A stretch of 64,000 nt of DNA, taken from Prevotella scopos JCM 17725 (GTDB lineage: Bacteria > Bacteroidota > Bacteroidia > Bacteroidales > Bacteroidaceae). Below the pieces are notes generated by a model, which worked only from the letters and a program-made list of their open reading frames with translations, did not search any database and was not told where the DNA came from. Both the position numbers and the translations under genes were made by a program. Every line of letters starts with the position of its first letter. The first letter of the stretch is position 1. Location: the NCBI RefSeq assembly GCF_018127785.1, contig NZ_CP072390.1:372001-436000 (forward strand). The letters are read 5' to 3'. Shown piece after piece: positions 37,752 to 46,849 of this stretch.

Positions 37752-37772
37752 CCCCTCCCAATGGGGGAGGGG
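37752..37772 (-). terminator. C/G-rich hairpin downstream of rlpA
   Basis: CCCCTCCC followed by GGGGAGGGG, about 30 bases beyond the RlpA stop on the minus strand. Similar hairpins lie at 38705-38733 and 60728-60744. Confidence 0.5.
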
Positions 37773-37801
37773 ACGTGGGAGGTGCTAGCACTTACTTTAT
37801 C

Positions 37802-38596
37802 CTATTCAAAGAGTCCAGTCACACCATCCTTCACACGTTTGAAGAAGTTGGTCCAACTGCTACTTGAGTTGTTCTTTGATGTAGTTGATTGTGTGGTTGA
37901 CTTATTCTGCTGGACAGACTGCTGTCGGTTGGTTGTAGCCGGACTGGTACGGGTTGTCACCTGACTTTTTGTCTTGTTAGTCTGCTGGTTAGCTGGCGTA
38001 GAAGTTTGTAGCTGCTTGCGTGTCTCAGTGATGTTTTCTTTCTCCACCTTAGCCTGCTGTAAAGTCTTTTTTTTGTTTAGGCGAGTATCCACTTTGCGCT
38101 CAATCTCCTTCGGTTTGTCTTCTTCAACCTTTTCCCATTCAGGGATAAACTCATAGCATATACCAGCTGTACCATATTCAACTTCTGGCACATCAATTAA
38201 GCCTGTTGATTCAGTAGGGAAAGGAATTTCGGTTTCTTTTCGTGCAAGTTCTACTTTTACATAAGCTACACCACTTGAGATTGTACCTAATTCTCGTGCT
38301 GCAGCATAGGATAAGTCCACGACGCGGCCACGTACAAATGGACCACGATCCGTTACGCGGACAATGACAGACTTACCATTTCGTGGGTTGGTAATCTTTA
38401 ATCGTGTACCAAAGGGAAGTGTGCGGTGTGCACATGTAAAAGCATTGCGATCGTAACGTTCGCCATTACTCATTCGGCGACCATGTAATCCGTTACTATA
38501 ATAAGAAGCTTTACCATCTGACTGTGCTTGTATTGTCAGAGTAAAGAAGTTGCATAGCCATAATAACGCTATAAAGAGAAGTTTGGTTTTATACAT
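37802..38596 (-). CDS. rlpA: RlpA-family septal ring lytic transglycosylase
   Basis: 264 residues. RlpA cleaves denuded peptidoglycan and helps daughter-cell separation. A signal peptide (to about residue 25) is followed by the double-psi beta-barrel with GKASYYSNGLHGRRMSNGERY, THLPFGTRLKITN-type segment (here RTLPFGTRLKITNPRNGKS), and VTDRGPFVRGRVVDLSYAAA holding the catalytic aspartate region. After about 120 the sequence is low-complexity Lys/Gln/Thr/Ser. A SPOR domain, usual in E. coli RlpA, is missing. Confidence 0.92.
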   Translation of the reverse strand: MYKTKLLFIALLWLCNFFTLTIQAQSDGKASYYSNGLHGRRMSNGERYDRNAFTCAHRTLPFGTRLKITNPRNGKSVIVRVTDRGPFVRGRVVDLSYAAARELGTISSGVAYVKVELARKETEIPFPTESTGLIDVPEVEYGTAGICYEFIPEWEKVEEDKPKEIERKVDTRLNKKKTLQQAKVEKENITETRKQLQTSTPANQQTNKTKSQVTTRTSPATTNRQQSVQQNKSTTQSTTSKNNSSSSWTNFFKRVKDGVTGLFE

Positions 38597-38704
38597 AATG
38601 ATTAATTAATCGCCCAGCCTTCTCTCAATAAAGAGGAAAAGTTAGTTCTATAAATTGCCTAAAATAGTAAAACCTTCAAAGTTAATTTATAGAACAAACT
38701 TTAT

Positions 38705-38733
38705 TCCCTCCCCGCTTTACCAAGCAGGAGAGG
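38705..38733 (-). terminator. Terminator of gdhA
   Basis: CCCTCCCCGCTT pairs with AAGCAGGAGAGGG across a TACC loop, about 22 bases beyond the gdhA stop on the minus strand. Confidence 0.6.
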
Positions 38734-38754
38734 GATTAGAAAGACTGGTCTTTT

Positions 38755-40092
38755 TTAAACTACACCTTGTGCAAGCATAGCCTTCGCTACCTTCATGAAG
38801 CCAGCGATATTGGCACCCTTGATATAATCAATGTAACCATCAGCTTGCTTACCATATTTCACGCACTGCTCGTGGATAGAGCTCATGATGTAATGGAGCT
38901 TCTGGTCAACCTCCTCTGGACTCCAAGAGAGACGGAGAGAGTTCTGTGACATTTCGAGACCTGATGTAGCCACACCACCTGCGTTAACAGCCTTACCAGG
39001 AGCAAAGAGCATCTTTGCTGCAGTGAACTTATCAGCAGCCTCTGCTGTACAACCCATGTTAGAAACCTCAGCTACACACAATGGCTTGAATGCAAGGATC
39101 TTATCTGCATCTTCACCGTTAAGCTCGTTCTGAGTAGCACATGGCAAATAGATGTCTGCCTTCTGCTCCCAAGGTTTGCGACCCTTGAAGAACTGTGCAC
39201 CAGGATATTTCTCTGCGTATGGCTCACAAACATCATTACCACTATTGCGGAGTTCGAGCATGTACTCAATCTTTTCGCCACTGATTCCGTCTGGGTCATA
39301 GATGTAACCATCAGGACCACTCAATGTGATAACCTTTGCACCAAGTTCAGTTGCCTTCTTAGCAGCACCCCAAGCCACGTTACCGAAACCTGAGACAGCA
39401 ACGGTCTTACCCTTGATGTCAAGACCGTGAGTCTCCATCATCTGGTGAACGAAGTAGAGTGCACCATAACCAGTAGCTTCTGGACGGAGGATAGAGCCAC
39501 CCCATTCTCTGCCCTTACCTGTGAGCATACCCTGGAACTGGTGAGTCAGCTTGCGATACTGACCGAAGAGATAACCAATTTCACGGCCACCAACACCGAT
39601 GTCACCTGCAGGAACGTCCTCATCAGGACCGATATGACGATAAAGTTCGTTCATGAAAGCCTGGCAGAAACGCATGATTTCAGCATCGCTCTTACCACGT
39701 GGAGAGAAGTCTGAACCACCCTTACCACCACCCATAGGCAATGTGGTGAGTGCATTCTTGAATGTCTGCTCGAAACCGAGGAACTTCAAGATACTTAGGT
39801 TTACAGATGCGTGGAAACGCAGACCACCCTTGTAAGGGCCAATAGCACCATTAAACTGTACGCGATAACCGATGTTCACCTGTACCTTACCTTGGTCATC
39901 AACCCAAGGAACACGGAATGTGATAATACGCTCAGGTTCTACGATGCGCTCAATAATACTTGCGCGCTCAAACTCTGGGTGCTGATTGTAAACATCCTTT
40001 ACAGACATAAGTACTTCATGTACTGCCTGCAAATACTCTGACTCACCTGGATGCTTCTGCTCCAGTGCTTGCATGATTTTTTCGACTTCCAT
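38755..40092 (-). CDS. gdhA: Glutamate dehydrogenase, NADP-type family
   Basis: 445 residues. Interconverts glutamate with 2-oxoglutarate and ammonia, joining carbon and nitrogen metabolism. Substrate-site segments are GPYKGGLRFH (85-94, K88) and PMGGGKGGSDFSPRGK (119-134, K124 as likely catalytic lysine). The Rossmann motif is VAVSGFGNVAWGAA near 230-243, followed by TLSGPDGYIYDPDG. Length and segments fit hexameric bacterial GDH; NADP preference is a family inference. It has its own promoter and terminator. Confidence 0.97.
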   Translation of the reverse strand: MEVEKIMQALEQKHPGESEYLQAVHEVLMSVKDVYNQHPEFERASIIERIVEPERIITFRVPWVDDQGKVQVNIGYRVQFNGAIGPYKGGLRFHASVNLSILKFLGFEQTFKNALTTLPMGGGKGGSDFSPRGKSDAEIMRFCQAFMNELYRHIGPDEDVPAGDIGVGGREIGYLFGQYRKLTHQFQGMLTGKGREWGGSILRPEATGYGALYFVHQMMETHGLDIKGKTVAVSGFGNVAWGAAKKATELGAKVITLSGPDGYIYDPDGISGEKIEYMLELRNSGNDVCEPYAEKYPGAQFFKGRKPWEQKADIYLPCATQNELNGEDADKILAFKPLCVAEVSNMGCTAEAADKFTAAKMLFAPGKAVNAGGVATSGLEMSQNSLRLSWSPEEVDQKLHYIMSSIHEQCVKYGKQADGYIDYIKGANIAGFMKVAKAMLAQGVV

Positions 40093-40150
40093 AGTAAATT
40101 GACTTTTATTTGTTTATGTTAGATAGTATCATTCTGTTAGAATGGTAGGG

Positions 40151-40182
40151 CAAATATATCCAAATTCTGTCAAAGCACCAAA
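40151..40182 (-). promoter_or_regulatory. Promoter of gdhA
   Basis: TATATTTG (40151-40158) on the minus strand with TTTG 20 bases upstream (40179-40182). Leader about 50 bases. Confidence 0.7.
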
Positions 40183-40319
40183 TGAAATTCGATTTTTTTT
40201 ATTTTCTTTCCTTATTTTGTAAATCATTTTTGGTTACAAATGTCAGGTAATAGTTTGCAAAGTAATAAAAAATATATTATTTAAGTTGCGAAAAGATAGG
40301 TTTCCTTATAATTATTTTG

Positions 40320-40327
40320 TATTTTTG
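40320..40327 (+). promoter_or_regulatory. Promoter (-7 box) of the REC/PPDK_N fusion gene
   Basis: TATTTTTG at 40320-40327, 21 bases before ATG 40349. Its position rules against the upstream in-frame TTG at 40286 as start. Confidence 0.5.
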
Positions 40328-40348
40328 TCCAAAATTAAGTTTTGGGTT

Positions 40349-43300
40349 ATGAATGAACAAGTTCCTGCAGAATGGAGTAATTTTTACCTCAAGGACGTGA
40401 GTTTTGCCAATCTTATGATGCGGCGAATCTACAATGTCTTGATTGTAGCCAATCCATACGATGCTTTCATGTTGGAGGATGATGGGCGTGTGGAGGAGAA
40501 GATCTACAATGAGTATATGGAGTTAGGTTTGCGTTATCCGCCAACCTTTACACAGGTGTCAACAACCGAAGAAGCTTCTAAGGTGCTCAACACAGTGGAT
40601 ATCGACCTCGTTATCTGTATGCCCGGTAATGCTGATAATGATGCCTTTGATGTGGCGAGAGCTGTGAAGGCAGAGTTCCCCGACATCCATTGTGTAGTAC
40701 TTACGCCATTCTCACATGGCATCACGAAGCGCATCCAACACGAGGACCTCAGCATCTTTGATTATGTTTTCTGTTGGTTAGGTAATACCAATCTCATACT
40801 CTCTATCATCAAACTGATGGAGGATAAAATGAATATTGATAATGATATTCATGAGGTTGGTGTGCAGATGATATTGCTGGTAGAAGATTCTATCCGCTTC
40901 TACTCATCTATTCTACCTAATTTATATAGCTACATTCTGACGCAGAGTCAGAACTTCGCCACTGAAGCCTTGACCCGACACGATGCGTCTTTGCGTCAGC
41001 GAGGACGACCAAAGGTTGTTTTAGCGCGTACCTATGAGGAAGCCTGGGATATCTATCAACGTTATAAGGATAACTGTTTGGGTGTTATCTCTGATGTAAG
41101 ATTCCCTATTAATAATGTAGATGGGAAGGGCTCTTCTGCGACAGAAGGGAGTTTTTCTGTAGCGGAGAAAGATCCAGAAGCTGGCTTAAAACTACTACGT
41201 GCCATTAGGGAAGAAGATGAATATCTTCCTCTGATTATTGAAAGTTCAGAGAGCGAGAACCGTGAGAAGGCAGAGGCGGAAGGTTTCCGCTTTGTAGATA
41301 AGAACTCAAAAAAGATGAGTGTAGATCTTCGTCACCTACTCGAGGAACACATGGGCTTTGGAGATTTCATCTTCCGTAATCCTGAAACACGTCAAGAGGT
41401 GATGCGAATTCGAAGCTTGAAAGAGTTGCAGGATAATATCTTTACGATTCCACGTGACTCTATGCTCTATCATGTCTCCCGCAATCACATGAGTCGATGG
41501 CTCTCTGCACGTGCCATCTTCCCCGTTTCTTCCTTCCTAAAAGGTATCACTTGGCATAAACTGCAGGATGTAGATATGCACAGACAGATTATCTTTGATG
41601 CTATTGTTGCCTATCGAAGGATGCGCAATGTGGGTGTTGTAGCCCTGTTTGATAGGCAAAAATTCGACCGCTATGCCCATTTTGCTCGTATTGGAGATGG
41701 TTCGCTTGGAGGTAAAGGACGTGGTTTGGCATTCCTTGATAATGTTATTAAACTCCGACCAGACTTCAATCGCTTCCCCAATGCAAAGGTGCAGATACCG
41801 AAGACAGTTGTTCTTTGTACGGATGTCTTCGATAGCTTTATGGAACAAAACAATCTTTACCAGATTGCTTTGAGTGATGCGAGTGATGAAGAGATACTCC
41901 AAGCCTTCCTTCGTGCTCAGCTGCCAGATGAATTCATAGGCGACTTCTTTACCTTCTTTGAAGCTACTCGTTCACCAATAGCCGTTCGTTCCAGTTCGTT
42001 GTTGGAAGATAGTCACTACCAACCGTTTGCAGGCATCTATTCTACCTATATGATTCCTTATCTTGAGGATAAATATGAAATGCTCCGAATGTTGGCTTGT
42101 GCGATTAAAGCTGTCTATGCTTCGGTTTATTATCGTGACTCCAAGGCTTATATGACAGCCACAAGTAATGTCATTGATCAGGAGAAGATGGCAGTTATCT
42201 TACAGCAGGTTGTCGGTAAGGAGTATGGAAATCATTTCTATCCGAACATATCTGGCGTTCTTCGTTCTCTCAACTATTACCCTATAGGAGAAGAGAAAGC
42301 AGAGGAAGGTATCGCCTCTTTGGCATTGGGCTTGGGTAAGTATATAGTAGATGGTGGTCAGACTCTGCGTGTTTGTCCGTTCCATCCGAATCAAGTGTTA
42401 CAGATGAGCGAGATGGCAATAGCTCTACGCGAAACCCAAACCCAGTTTTATGCACTTGACATGAAGCATATCAGCGAAAGTTTTAAAGTGGATGATGGCT
42501 TTAACATTCTCAAACTACAAGTAAAGGATGCTGAGGCTGATGGCAGTTTACAATATATTACTTCCACTTACTCTCCCGAGGATCACACCATTTACGATGG
42601 ACTTTATGAGGGTGGACGAAAGATTATCTCTTTCTGTGGCGTACTTCAACAGAATGTTTTCCCACTTCCAGAGTTGTTGCAGATGGCAATGACATATGGT
42701 GCAGAGGCTATGCGTCGTCCTGTTGAGATTGAGTTTGCTGTTAATCTGAACAATGATCGTACGGGTGAGTTCTATCTCTTACAGGTCCGTCCAATCGTTG
42801 ATTCAAAGCAGATGTTGGATGAAGATCTCACGGCTATACCTGATGACCAATGTCTTTTGCGGAGTCATAACTCTTTGGGACATGGTGTGTCAGATGATGT
42901 GGTAGATGTTGTCTATGTAAAGACTGATAGATCATTCACGGCATCCAACAATCCTGCCATTGCTGACGAGATAGAACGGATAAACCGTAAGTTCCTTGAT
43001 ACTGACAAGAACTATGTGCTTATTGGTCCTGGTCGTTGGGGGTCAAGCGATCCTTGGTTGGGTATTCCAGTGAAGTGGCCACACATCTCTGCAGCCCGTG
43101 TTATCGTTGAGGAGGGGCTTGAGCATTATCGAGTAGATCCAAGTCAGGGAACTCACTTCTTCCAAAACCTCACGTCTTTCGGTGTTGGCTATTTCACTAT
43201 TAATCCTTATAAAGAAGATGGCTTCTATCAGCGCAGTGTACTTGATGCTCTGCCAGCTGTAGAAGAAATGAAATGGGTGCGCCATGTTCGTTTCCCAAAA

Positions 43301-43372
43301 CCATTGAAGATTATGATGGATGGCAAGAAACAAGAAGGTGTGGTATTGCTTCCTCAGGATGTAGATGAGTAG
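40349..43372 (+). CDS. Two REC-like domains fused to a PEP/pyruvate-binding domain (PPDK_N)
   Basis: 1007 residues from ATG 40349 (MNEQVPAEWSNFYLKD). Residues about 25-160 and 170-350 resemble response-regulator receiver folds: NVLIVANPYDAF with DLVICMPGN, then MILLVEDSIRFYSSI with LGVISDVRFP, where the aspartate is the likely phosphoacceptor position. From about 445 there is a PPDK N-terminal, ATP-grasp-type domain starting SLGGKGRGLAFLDNVI, with AVRSSSLLEDSHYQPFAGIYST near 550 and QVRPIVDSKQ near 830. The phosphohistidine and PEP domains of PEP synthase or PPDK are missing. It probably is a phosphate-transfer or signalling protein, not a metabolic PEP synthase. Confidence 0.85.
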   Translation: MNEQVPAEWSNFYLKDVSFANLMMRRIYNVLIVANPYDAFMLEDDGRVEEKIYNEYMELGLRYPPTFTQVSTTEEASKVLNTVDIDLVICMPGNADNDAFDVARAVKAEFPDIHCVVLTPFSHGITKRIQHEDLSIFDYVFCWLGNTNLILSIIKLMEDKMNIDNDIHEVGVQMILLVEDSIRFYSSILPNLYSYILTQSQNFATEALTRHDASLRQRGRPKVVLARTYEEAWDIYQRYKDNCLGVISDVRFPINNVDGKGSSATEGSFSVAEKDPEAGLKLLRAIREEDEYLPLIIESSESENREKAEAEGFRFVDKNSKKMSVDLRHLLEEHMGFGDFIFRNPETRQEVMRIRSLKELQDNIFTIPRDSMLYHVSRNHMSRWLSARAIFPVSSFLKGITWHKLQDVDMHRQIIFDAIVAYRRMRNVGVVALFDRQKFDRYAHFARIGDGSLGGKGRGLAFLDNVIKLRPDFNRFPNAKVQIPKTVVLCTDVFDSFMEQNNLYQIALSDASDEEILQAFLRAQLPDEFIGDFFTFFEATRSPIAVRSSSLLEDSHYQPFAGIYSTYMIPYLEDKYEMLRMLACAIKAVYASVYYRDSKAYMTATSNVIDQEKMAVILQQVVGKEYGNHFYPNISGVLRSLNYYPIGEEKAEEGIASLALGLGKYIVDGGQTLRVCPFHPNQVLQMSEMAIALRETQTQFYALDMKHISESFKVDDGFNILKLQVKDAEADGSLQYITSTYSPEDHTIYDGLYEGGRKIISFCGVLQQNVFPLPELLQMAMTYGAEAMRRPVEIEFAVNLNNDRTGEFYLLQVRPIVDSKQMLDEDLTAIPDDQCLLRSHNSLGHGVSDDVVDVVYVKTDRSFTASNNPAIADEIERINRKFLDTDKNYVLIGPGRWGSSDPWLGIPVKWPHISAARVIVEEGLEHYRVDPSQGTHFFQNLTSFGVGYFTINPYKEDGFYQRSVLDALPAVEEMKWVRHVRFPKPLKIMMDGKKQEGVVLLPQDVDE

Positions 43373-43387
43373 AATAATTCTATAAAG

Positions 43388-43430
43388 TAAAGCCATCATC
43401 TACGACTTTTGTCTGTGGGTGATGGCTTTA
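43388..43430 (+). terminator. Terminator after the REC/PPDK_N fusion gene
   Basis: TAAAGCCATCATC (43388-43400) pairs with G-GTGATGGCTTTA (to 43430), about 16 bases after the stop. Confidence 0.7.
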
Positions 43431-43709
43431 TAGATTGCTGATCTTCTTTTATACAAAATATTTTGACTCGGTAAAAAAGGTTGCAGAATATCTATTACCA
43501 GGAATTGAGATTTATCGCAATACATTATATCAAAGGACTTTGAATGGAATTTTGCCATAGATGACAAAGACTTTCAGCCACTATTCAATGAATTGAACAA
43601 ATATGTCAAGAGACAACTTTCAGATGGCATAGACTAATGGAGAAAGCGCCAGTATGAAGAAATATTATAAGAAAAACAAATAAAGTATTATAAACTAAAC
43701 ATTTTATTG
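43431..43709 (+). other. Intergenic stretch with a possible gene remnant
   Basis: Mostly without features. From about 43519 a short open frame without start codon reads KDFEWNFAIDDKDFQPLF and NELNKYVKRQLSDGID, stopping at about 43637. It looks like the tail of a lost gene, but I cannot name its family. Confidence 0.35.
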
Positions 43710-43731
43710 TATCTTTGTGCCACAAAAGATA
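43710..43731 (+). promoter_or_regulatory. hipBA promoter with overlapping palindromic operator
   Basis: TATCTTTG (43710-43717) is a -7 box and forms the left half of the near-perfect palindrome TATCTTTGTG-C-CACAAAAGATA (43710-43731), just before ATG 43736. E. coli HipB binds TATCC-N8-GGATA operators, so a repressor site here is likely. The overlap suits autorepression. Confidence 0.65.
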
Positions 43732-43735
43732 CGTT

Positions 43736-44053
43736 ATGACAAAATTCACCAAAGCCAACTGGATGACCAGAGCACTGCAAGAGAAGTTGAATATTGTGGG
43801 TGAGCAGTTTCGCCTTGCCCGATTACGAAGAGACCTGACAATGGATCAGGTGGCACAACGTGCGCAATGCACAAGGCTTACTCTCGCACGTTTGGAAAAG
43901 GGGGAGCCTACCGTGTCGCTCGGTGTAGTAATGCGTGTACTCAATGCCCTGCAGCTTGAAGATGATATTCTCCATTTGGCCAAAGACGATGAGTTAGGGC
44001 ACATGATACAGGACTTAGGTATTAAGAATAAGAAACGAGCTTCAAAAAGATGA
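43736..44053 (+). CDS. hipB: HipB-like antitoxin and transcriptional repressor
   Basis: 105 residues from ATG 43736 (MTKFTKANWMTRALQ). The in-frame TTG at 43715 lies inside the -7 box and is rejected. Residues about 18-75 are a Cro/CI-type helix-turn-helix: GEQFRLARLRRDLTMDQVAQR, then TRLTLARLEKGEPTVSLGVV, with the recognition helix near 45-55. In this family HipB binds its operator and neutralises HipA. Three bases separate it from hipA. Confidence 0.88.
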   Translation: MTKFTKANWMTRALQEKLNIVGEQFRLARLRRDLTMDQVAQRAQCTRLTLARLEKGEPTVSLGVVMRVLNALQLEDDILHLAKDDELGHMIQDLGIKNKKRASKR

Positions 44054-44056
44054 CAC

Positions 44057-45331
44057 ATGGAAAAATTAGATGTGATAGCTAGTTTCGACTGGATGGATGA
44101 GGAAGAAAAGGTAGGCACTCTTGGACATGAATATCTAAGAGGCTCTGACGTGTTTTCTTTTGAGTTCGATAAAAGCTGGCTCAAAGCCTTTCCTAAAATT
44201 AACTTTGGGCAAGACCTCCGCCCATATACAGGGGTACAATATAGTCGAGATAACCACATCTTCGGTTGTTTTTCTGATGCACTCCCTGACAGATGGGGGC
44301 GACGACTGATAGACCTGCGTACTTCATTAGAGACAGAAGAGAAAGCAAGCCGTACCTTATCTGATTGGGACTATCTCAAAGGCGTGGAAGATGAACTGCG
44401 CATGGGTGGTTTTCGCTTTCAAGAACCAGATGATGGAGCGTTTATCAGCTCTACACCTGGTTACAGCGTTCCGCCTGTCATACAGATTGACGAACTTTTA
44501 CAGGCTGCTAAGGAGATTGAGAAAAGCGAATATAAACATTTGGCGCCTGAAAAGAAATGGGTACAAAGGCTTTTCCAACCTGGTTCTTCAATGGGTGGCG
44601 CCCGCCCAAAAGCTTGTGTCCAAAGTGGTGGTCATCTTTATCTTGCCAAATTTCCTTCCATCAATGACGACATCAACGTATCTCGATGGGAACACTTCGC
44701 ACATCTGATGGCTAAGGAATGTGGTATCAATGTAGCTGAAACAAAAGTAATAAAGGCTGGCGCTGGTCAGGATATACTTTTATCTAAGAGGTTTGATAGA
44801 ACCGAAGAAAAAAAGAGAATCCACATGGCTTCTTCCCTTACCGTTCTCGGACTCACTGATGGCGACGGACAAAGAACAGGAAAAGGCTATTTGGATATTG
44901 TAGATTTTGTCATTTCAGGAGGTGGTAACCACATAGAGACTAATTTAGAAGAGCTATACAAGCGAGTAGCCTTTAATATCTGCATTGGCAATACCGACGA
45001 TCACTTTAGAAATCATTCGTTCCTGCTTGGTAAGGAAGGCTGGGAGTTGTCCCCTGCTTACGACATAAATCCAACAAACAGTATGTTTCAGGCATTGCTT
45101 ATTGATGCCAAATCGAACGATAGTTCTCTCAATAGTCTTTATAATGCCCATGAGTTTTATATGCTGGATGAAACGACAGCAAGAGGTATTATCAAGGACG
45201 TGACAAGGAGCATGAAGTTCTGGGAGAATATGGCAGAAGATATAGGACTTCCCCGAAGAGAAATAACATACTTTACGAATCGTTTTGAACAAGGTATGGA
45301 ATTTCAATATGGGTCAGGACTTTGTCGGTGA
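44057..45331 (+). CDS. hipA: HipA-family serine/threonine kinase toxin
   Basis: 424 residues. HipA of E. coli phosphorylates glutamyl-tRNA synthetase and causes persistence; the target here is unknown. Motifs are the Gly-rich loop SSMGGARPK (177-185), the ATP lysine in LYLAKFPS (about 198), the catalytic loop GNTDDHFRN (311-319; D314, H316, N319) and the metal-binding aspartate in LSPAYDINP (D336). The N-terminal HipA subdomain (VGTLGHEYLRGSDVFSFEF) is in the same chain, unlike split HipST systems. All key residues are present. The last 18 bases overlap the convergent AMP-ligase gene. Confidence 0.93.
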   Translation: MEKLDVIASFDWMDEEEKVGTLGHEYLRGSDVFSFEFDKSWLKAFPKINFGQDLRPYTGVQYSRDNHIFGCFSDALPDRWGRRLIDLRTSLETEEKASRTLSDWDYLKGVEDELRMGGFRFQEPDDGAFISSTPGYSVPPVIQIDELLQAAKEIEKSEYKHLAPEKKWVQRLFQPGSSMGGARPKACVQSGGHLYLAKFPSINDDINVSRWEHFAHLMAKECGINVAETKVIKAGAGQDILLSKRFDRTEEKKRIHMASSLTVLGLTDGDGQRTGKGYLDIVDFVISGGGNHIETNLEELYKRVAFNICIGNTDDHFRNHSFLLGKEGWELSPAYDINPTNSMFQALLIDAKSNDSSLNSLYNAHEFYMLDETTARGIIKDVTRSMKFWENMAEDIGLPRREITYFTNRFEQGMEFQYGSGLCR

Positions 45332-46849
45332 GGTTAAACGAGGGTGCTTCTGCTTGCCAGTTGAGAGCATTTCAATGGTTTTGAAGCGGATGCGATGTGG
45401 CATTTCTGCCCGTGAAAGTTGTGGTCGGAGCCAGCTGAGGAGTGTTGCCTCTGTTAGAGTTGCCTTTGGTGTACATTCTATTTCCGTGTGGATGACATTG
45501 CCAAAGTTAGGGTCGGGAACGTTAAAGGCACGTGCTGCAATAATCATAGGGTGAGAAAGAAGAACCTGTTCTATGTGTTCTGGCTGTACGTTCTCACCTC
45601 CGCATACAATCATTCGGTCGGCTCTCCCATGATGAAAGAAGTAACCTTCGCTATTCTGAGAAACTAAATCGCCAGTATTTTGCCATTGATTCTGTTTTTC
45701 ATGCATAGCCCAACGAGAACGTACCCAAAGTGTTCCTATTCCTTTCTCGTTAAGGTCTTTTACTTTGCAGGTGACACCTTGAATCGGTCTCCCTAAGGTT
45801 GTCTCTTCGAAAGATGCTAATTCTTTCGGTGTTGCCAGCATAAAGAATCCTGCTTCAGACGTACCATAAAGGTTAAAGAGTACCTCACCAATTTGTTGAT
45901 GAGTCATGTTGATGAGGCTTTTAGGAAGTTTATCTCCACCACTTATCAGGCAGCGCAGGCTCTTCATCTTCTCTTTTGCATTTTCAATCTGCCAAAAACG
46001 TGCGAGCATAGCAGGAACAATAGGCATGACCTCTATCTGTTCACGCTGAATAATCTCTAAGGTTTTGATAACATCGAAGTGTTTTTGTAGGTATACCTTC
46101 TTACCCATGAGTAAGGAGATGATAAGTGTTGAAAGTCCGAAACCATGATAGAATGGTAGTGAAATCAGCACACTCTTATATTGATAGATTCTGATGTTGT
46201 GTAGTAACGCAAGCAATGGAGGGAGAAAAGAGGTGACAGAAGGTCGGCGAGCAATACTCTTAAAGTTGCCACTTGTTCCTCCTGAGTGAATGGTTATTTC
46301 TCCTCCTCGCCATATTTTAGGGAGTTTTAGATCTCTTGTTTGTGCCTCCTTAGATATAAGGATGTCGCTTAGTGCCTCTGTTGTGACAGCCATACAAGGA
46401 GTTTCTGTGGGAATCTGTTTGAGGTCTTCGTCATATATAAAGAGATGATAGTGATGCTTTTGTAAGGCTGCTGTTATCTGTTCAGTGGCTAAGTCTGTGC
46501 TAAGCAAGGTGGTGTGTATGCCTAATCGTGAAAGTGCATGTAGAAGGATAGTTAAGGTAAGGCTGTTACGTCCTATCAAGGTCACTCTCATTTTTGGTTG
46601 GAGGTGGTATTTTGTGTAGAGAATTTGTGCGAGTTGACGTGTACGAGCGTAGAGCTCTCGATAGGTCAGAGATTGGCAGTCATCAATGACAGCACAGCGT
46701 TGTGGGTAGAAGTAAGCAACAAAGCGAAGTAGCGCCATTAGGCTAATACCTTCCAAGATGAGACTTTTTGCCCACATAAATAAGCCCTTTGGTGAGATTA
46801 TGTGTAATCGATAGAGAATTGAAAAGATAGAGGCGTTTCTGCTTTTCAT
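45314..46849 (-). CDS. AMP-binding acyl-CoA synthetase/ligase (ANL superfamily)
   Basis: 511 residues. ANL enzymes activate a carboxylate as acyl-AMP, usually then forming a CoA thioester. Motifs are HSGGTSGNFKSIARR (core A3-type loop, about 188-202), LYGTSEAGFF (about 335), NTGDL (about 398), and the hinge/C-terminal RIRFKTIEMLSTGKQK with its lysine near the end. Substrate unknown; the Arg-less PIVPAMLARF region suggests fatty or aryl acids. The gene overlaps the dehydrogenase before it by 4 bases (ATGA) and hipA after it. Confidence 0.9.
   Translation of the reverse strand: MKSRNASIFSILYRLHIISPKGLFMWAKSLILEGISLMALLRFVAYFYPQRCAVIDDCQSLTYRELYARTRQLAQILYTKYHLQPKMRVTLIGRNSLTLTILLHALSRLGIHTTLLSTDLATEQITAALQKHHYHLFIYDEDLKQIPTETPCMAVTTEALSDILISKEAQTRDLKLPKIWRGGEITIHSGGTSGNFKSIARRPSVTSFLPPLLALLHNIRIYQYKSVLISLPFYHGFGLSTLIISLLMGKKVYLQKHFDVIKTLEIIQREQIEVMPIVPAMLARFWQIENAKEKMKSLRCLISGGDKLPKSLINMTHQQIGEVLFNLYGTSEAGFFMLATPKELASFEETTLGRPIQGVTCKVKDLNEKGIGTLWVRSRWAMHEKQNQWQNTGDLVSQNSEGYFFHHGRADRMIVCGGENVQPEHIEQVLLSHPMIIAARAFNVPDPNFGNVIHTEIECTPKATLTEATLLSWLRPQLSRAEMPHRIRFKTIEMLSTGKQKHPRLTSPTKS

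Larger units (their letters stand above)
36936..37801. other. Intergenic stretch between convergent genes
   Basis: 866 bases without a supported gene. It holds a strong hairpin at 37077-37106, a dispersed repeat at 37363-37475, two copies of CTTCTAGAAA near 37590 and 37610, and a C/G-rich hairpin at 37752-37772. A plus-strand reading frame from 37623 is judged spurious. Confidence 0.6.

Noticed and set aside
37623..37964. 113-codon plus-strand reading frame
   Set aside because: Its 3' half is antisense to rlpA, the first half is low-complexity, and it crosses a C/G-rich hairpin.
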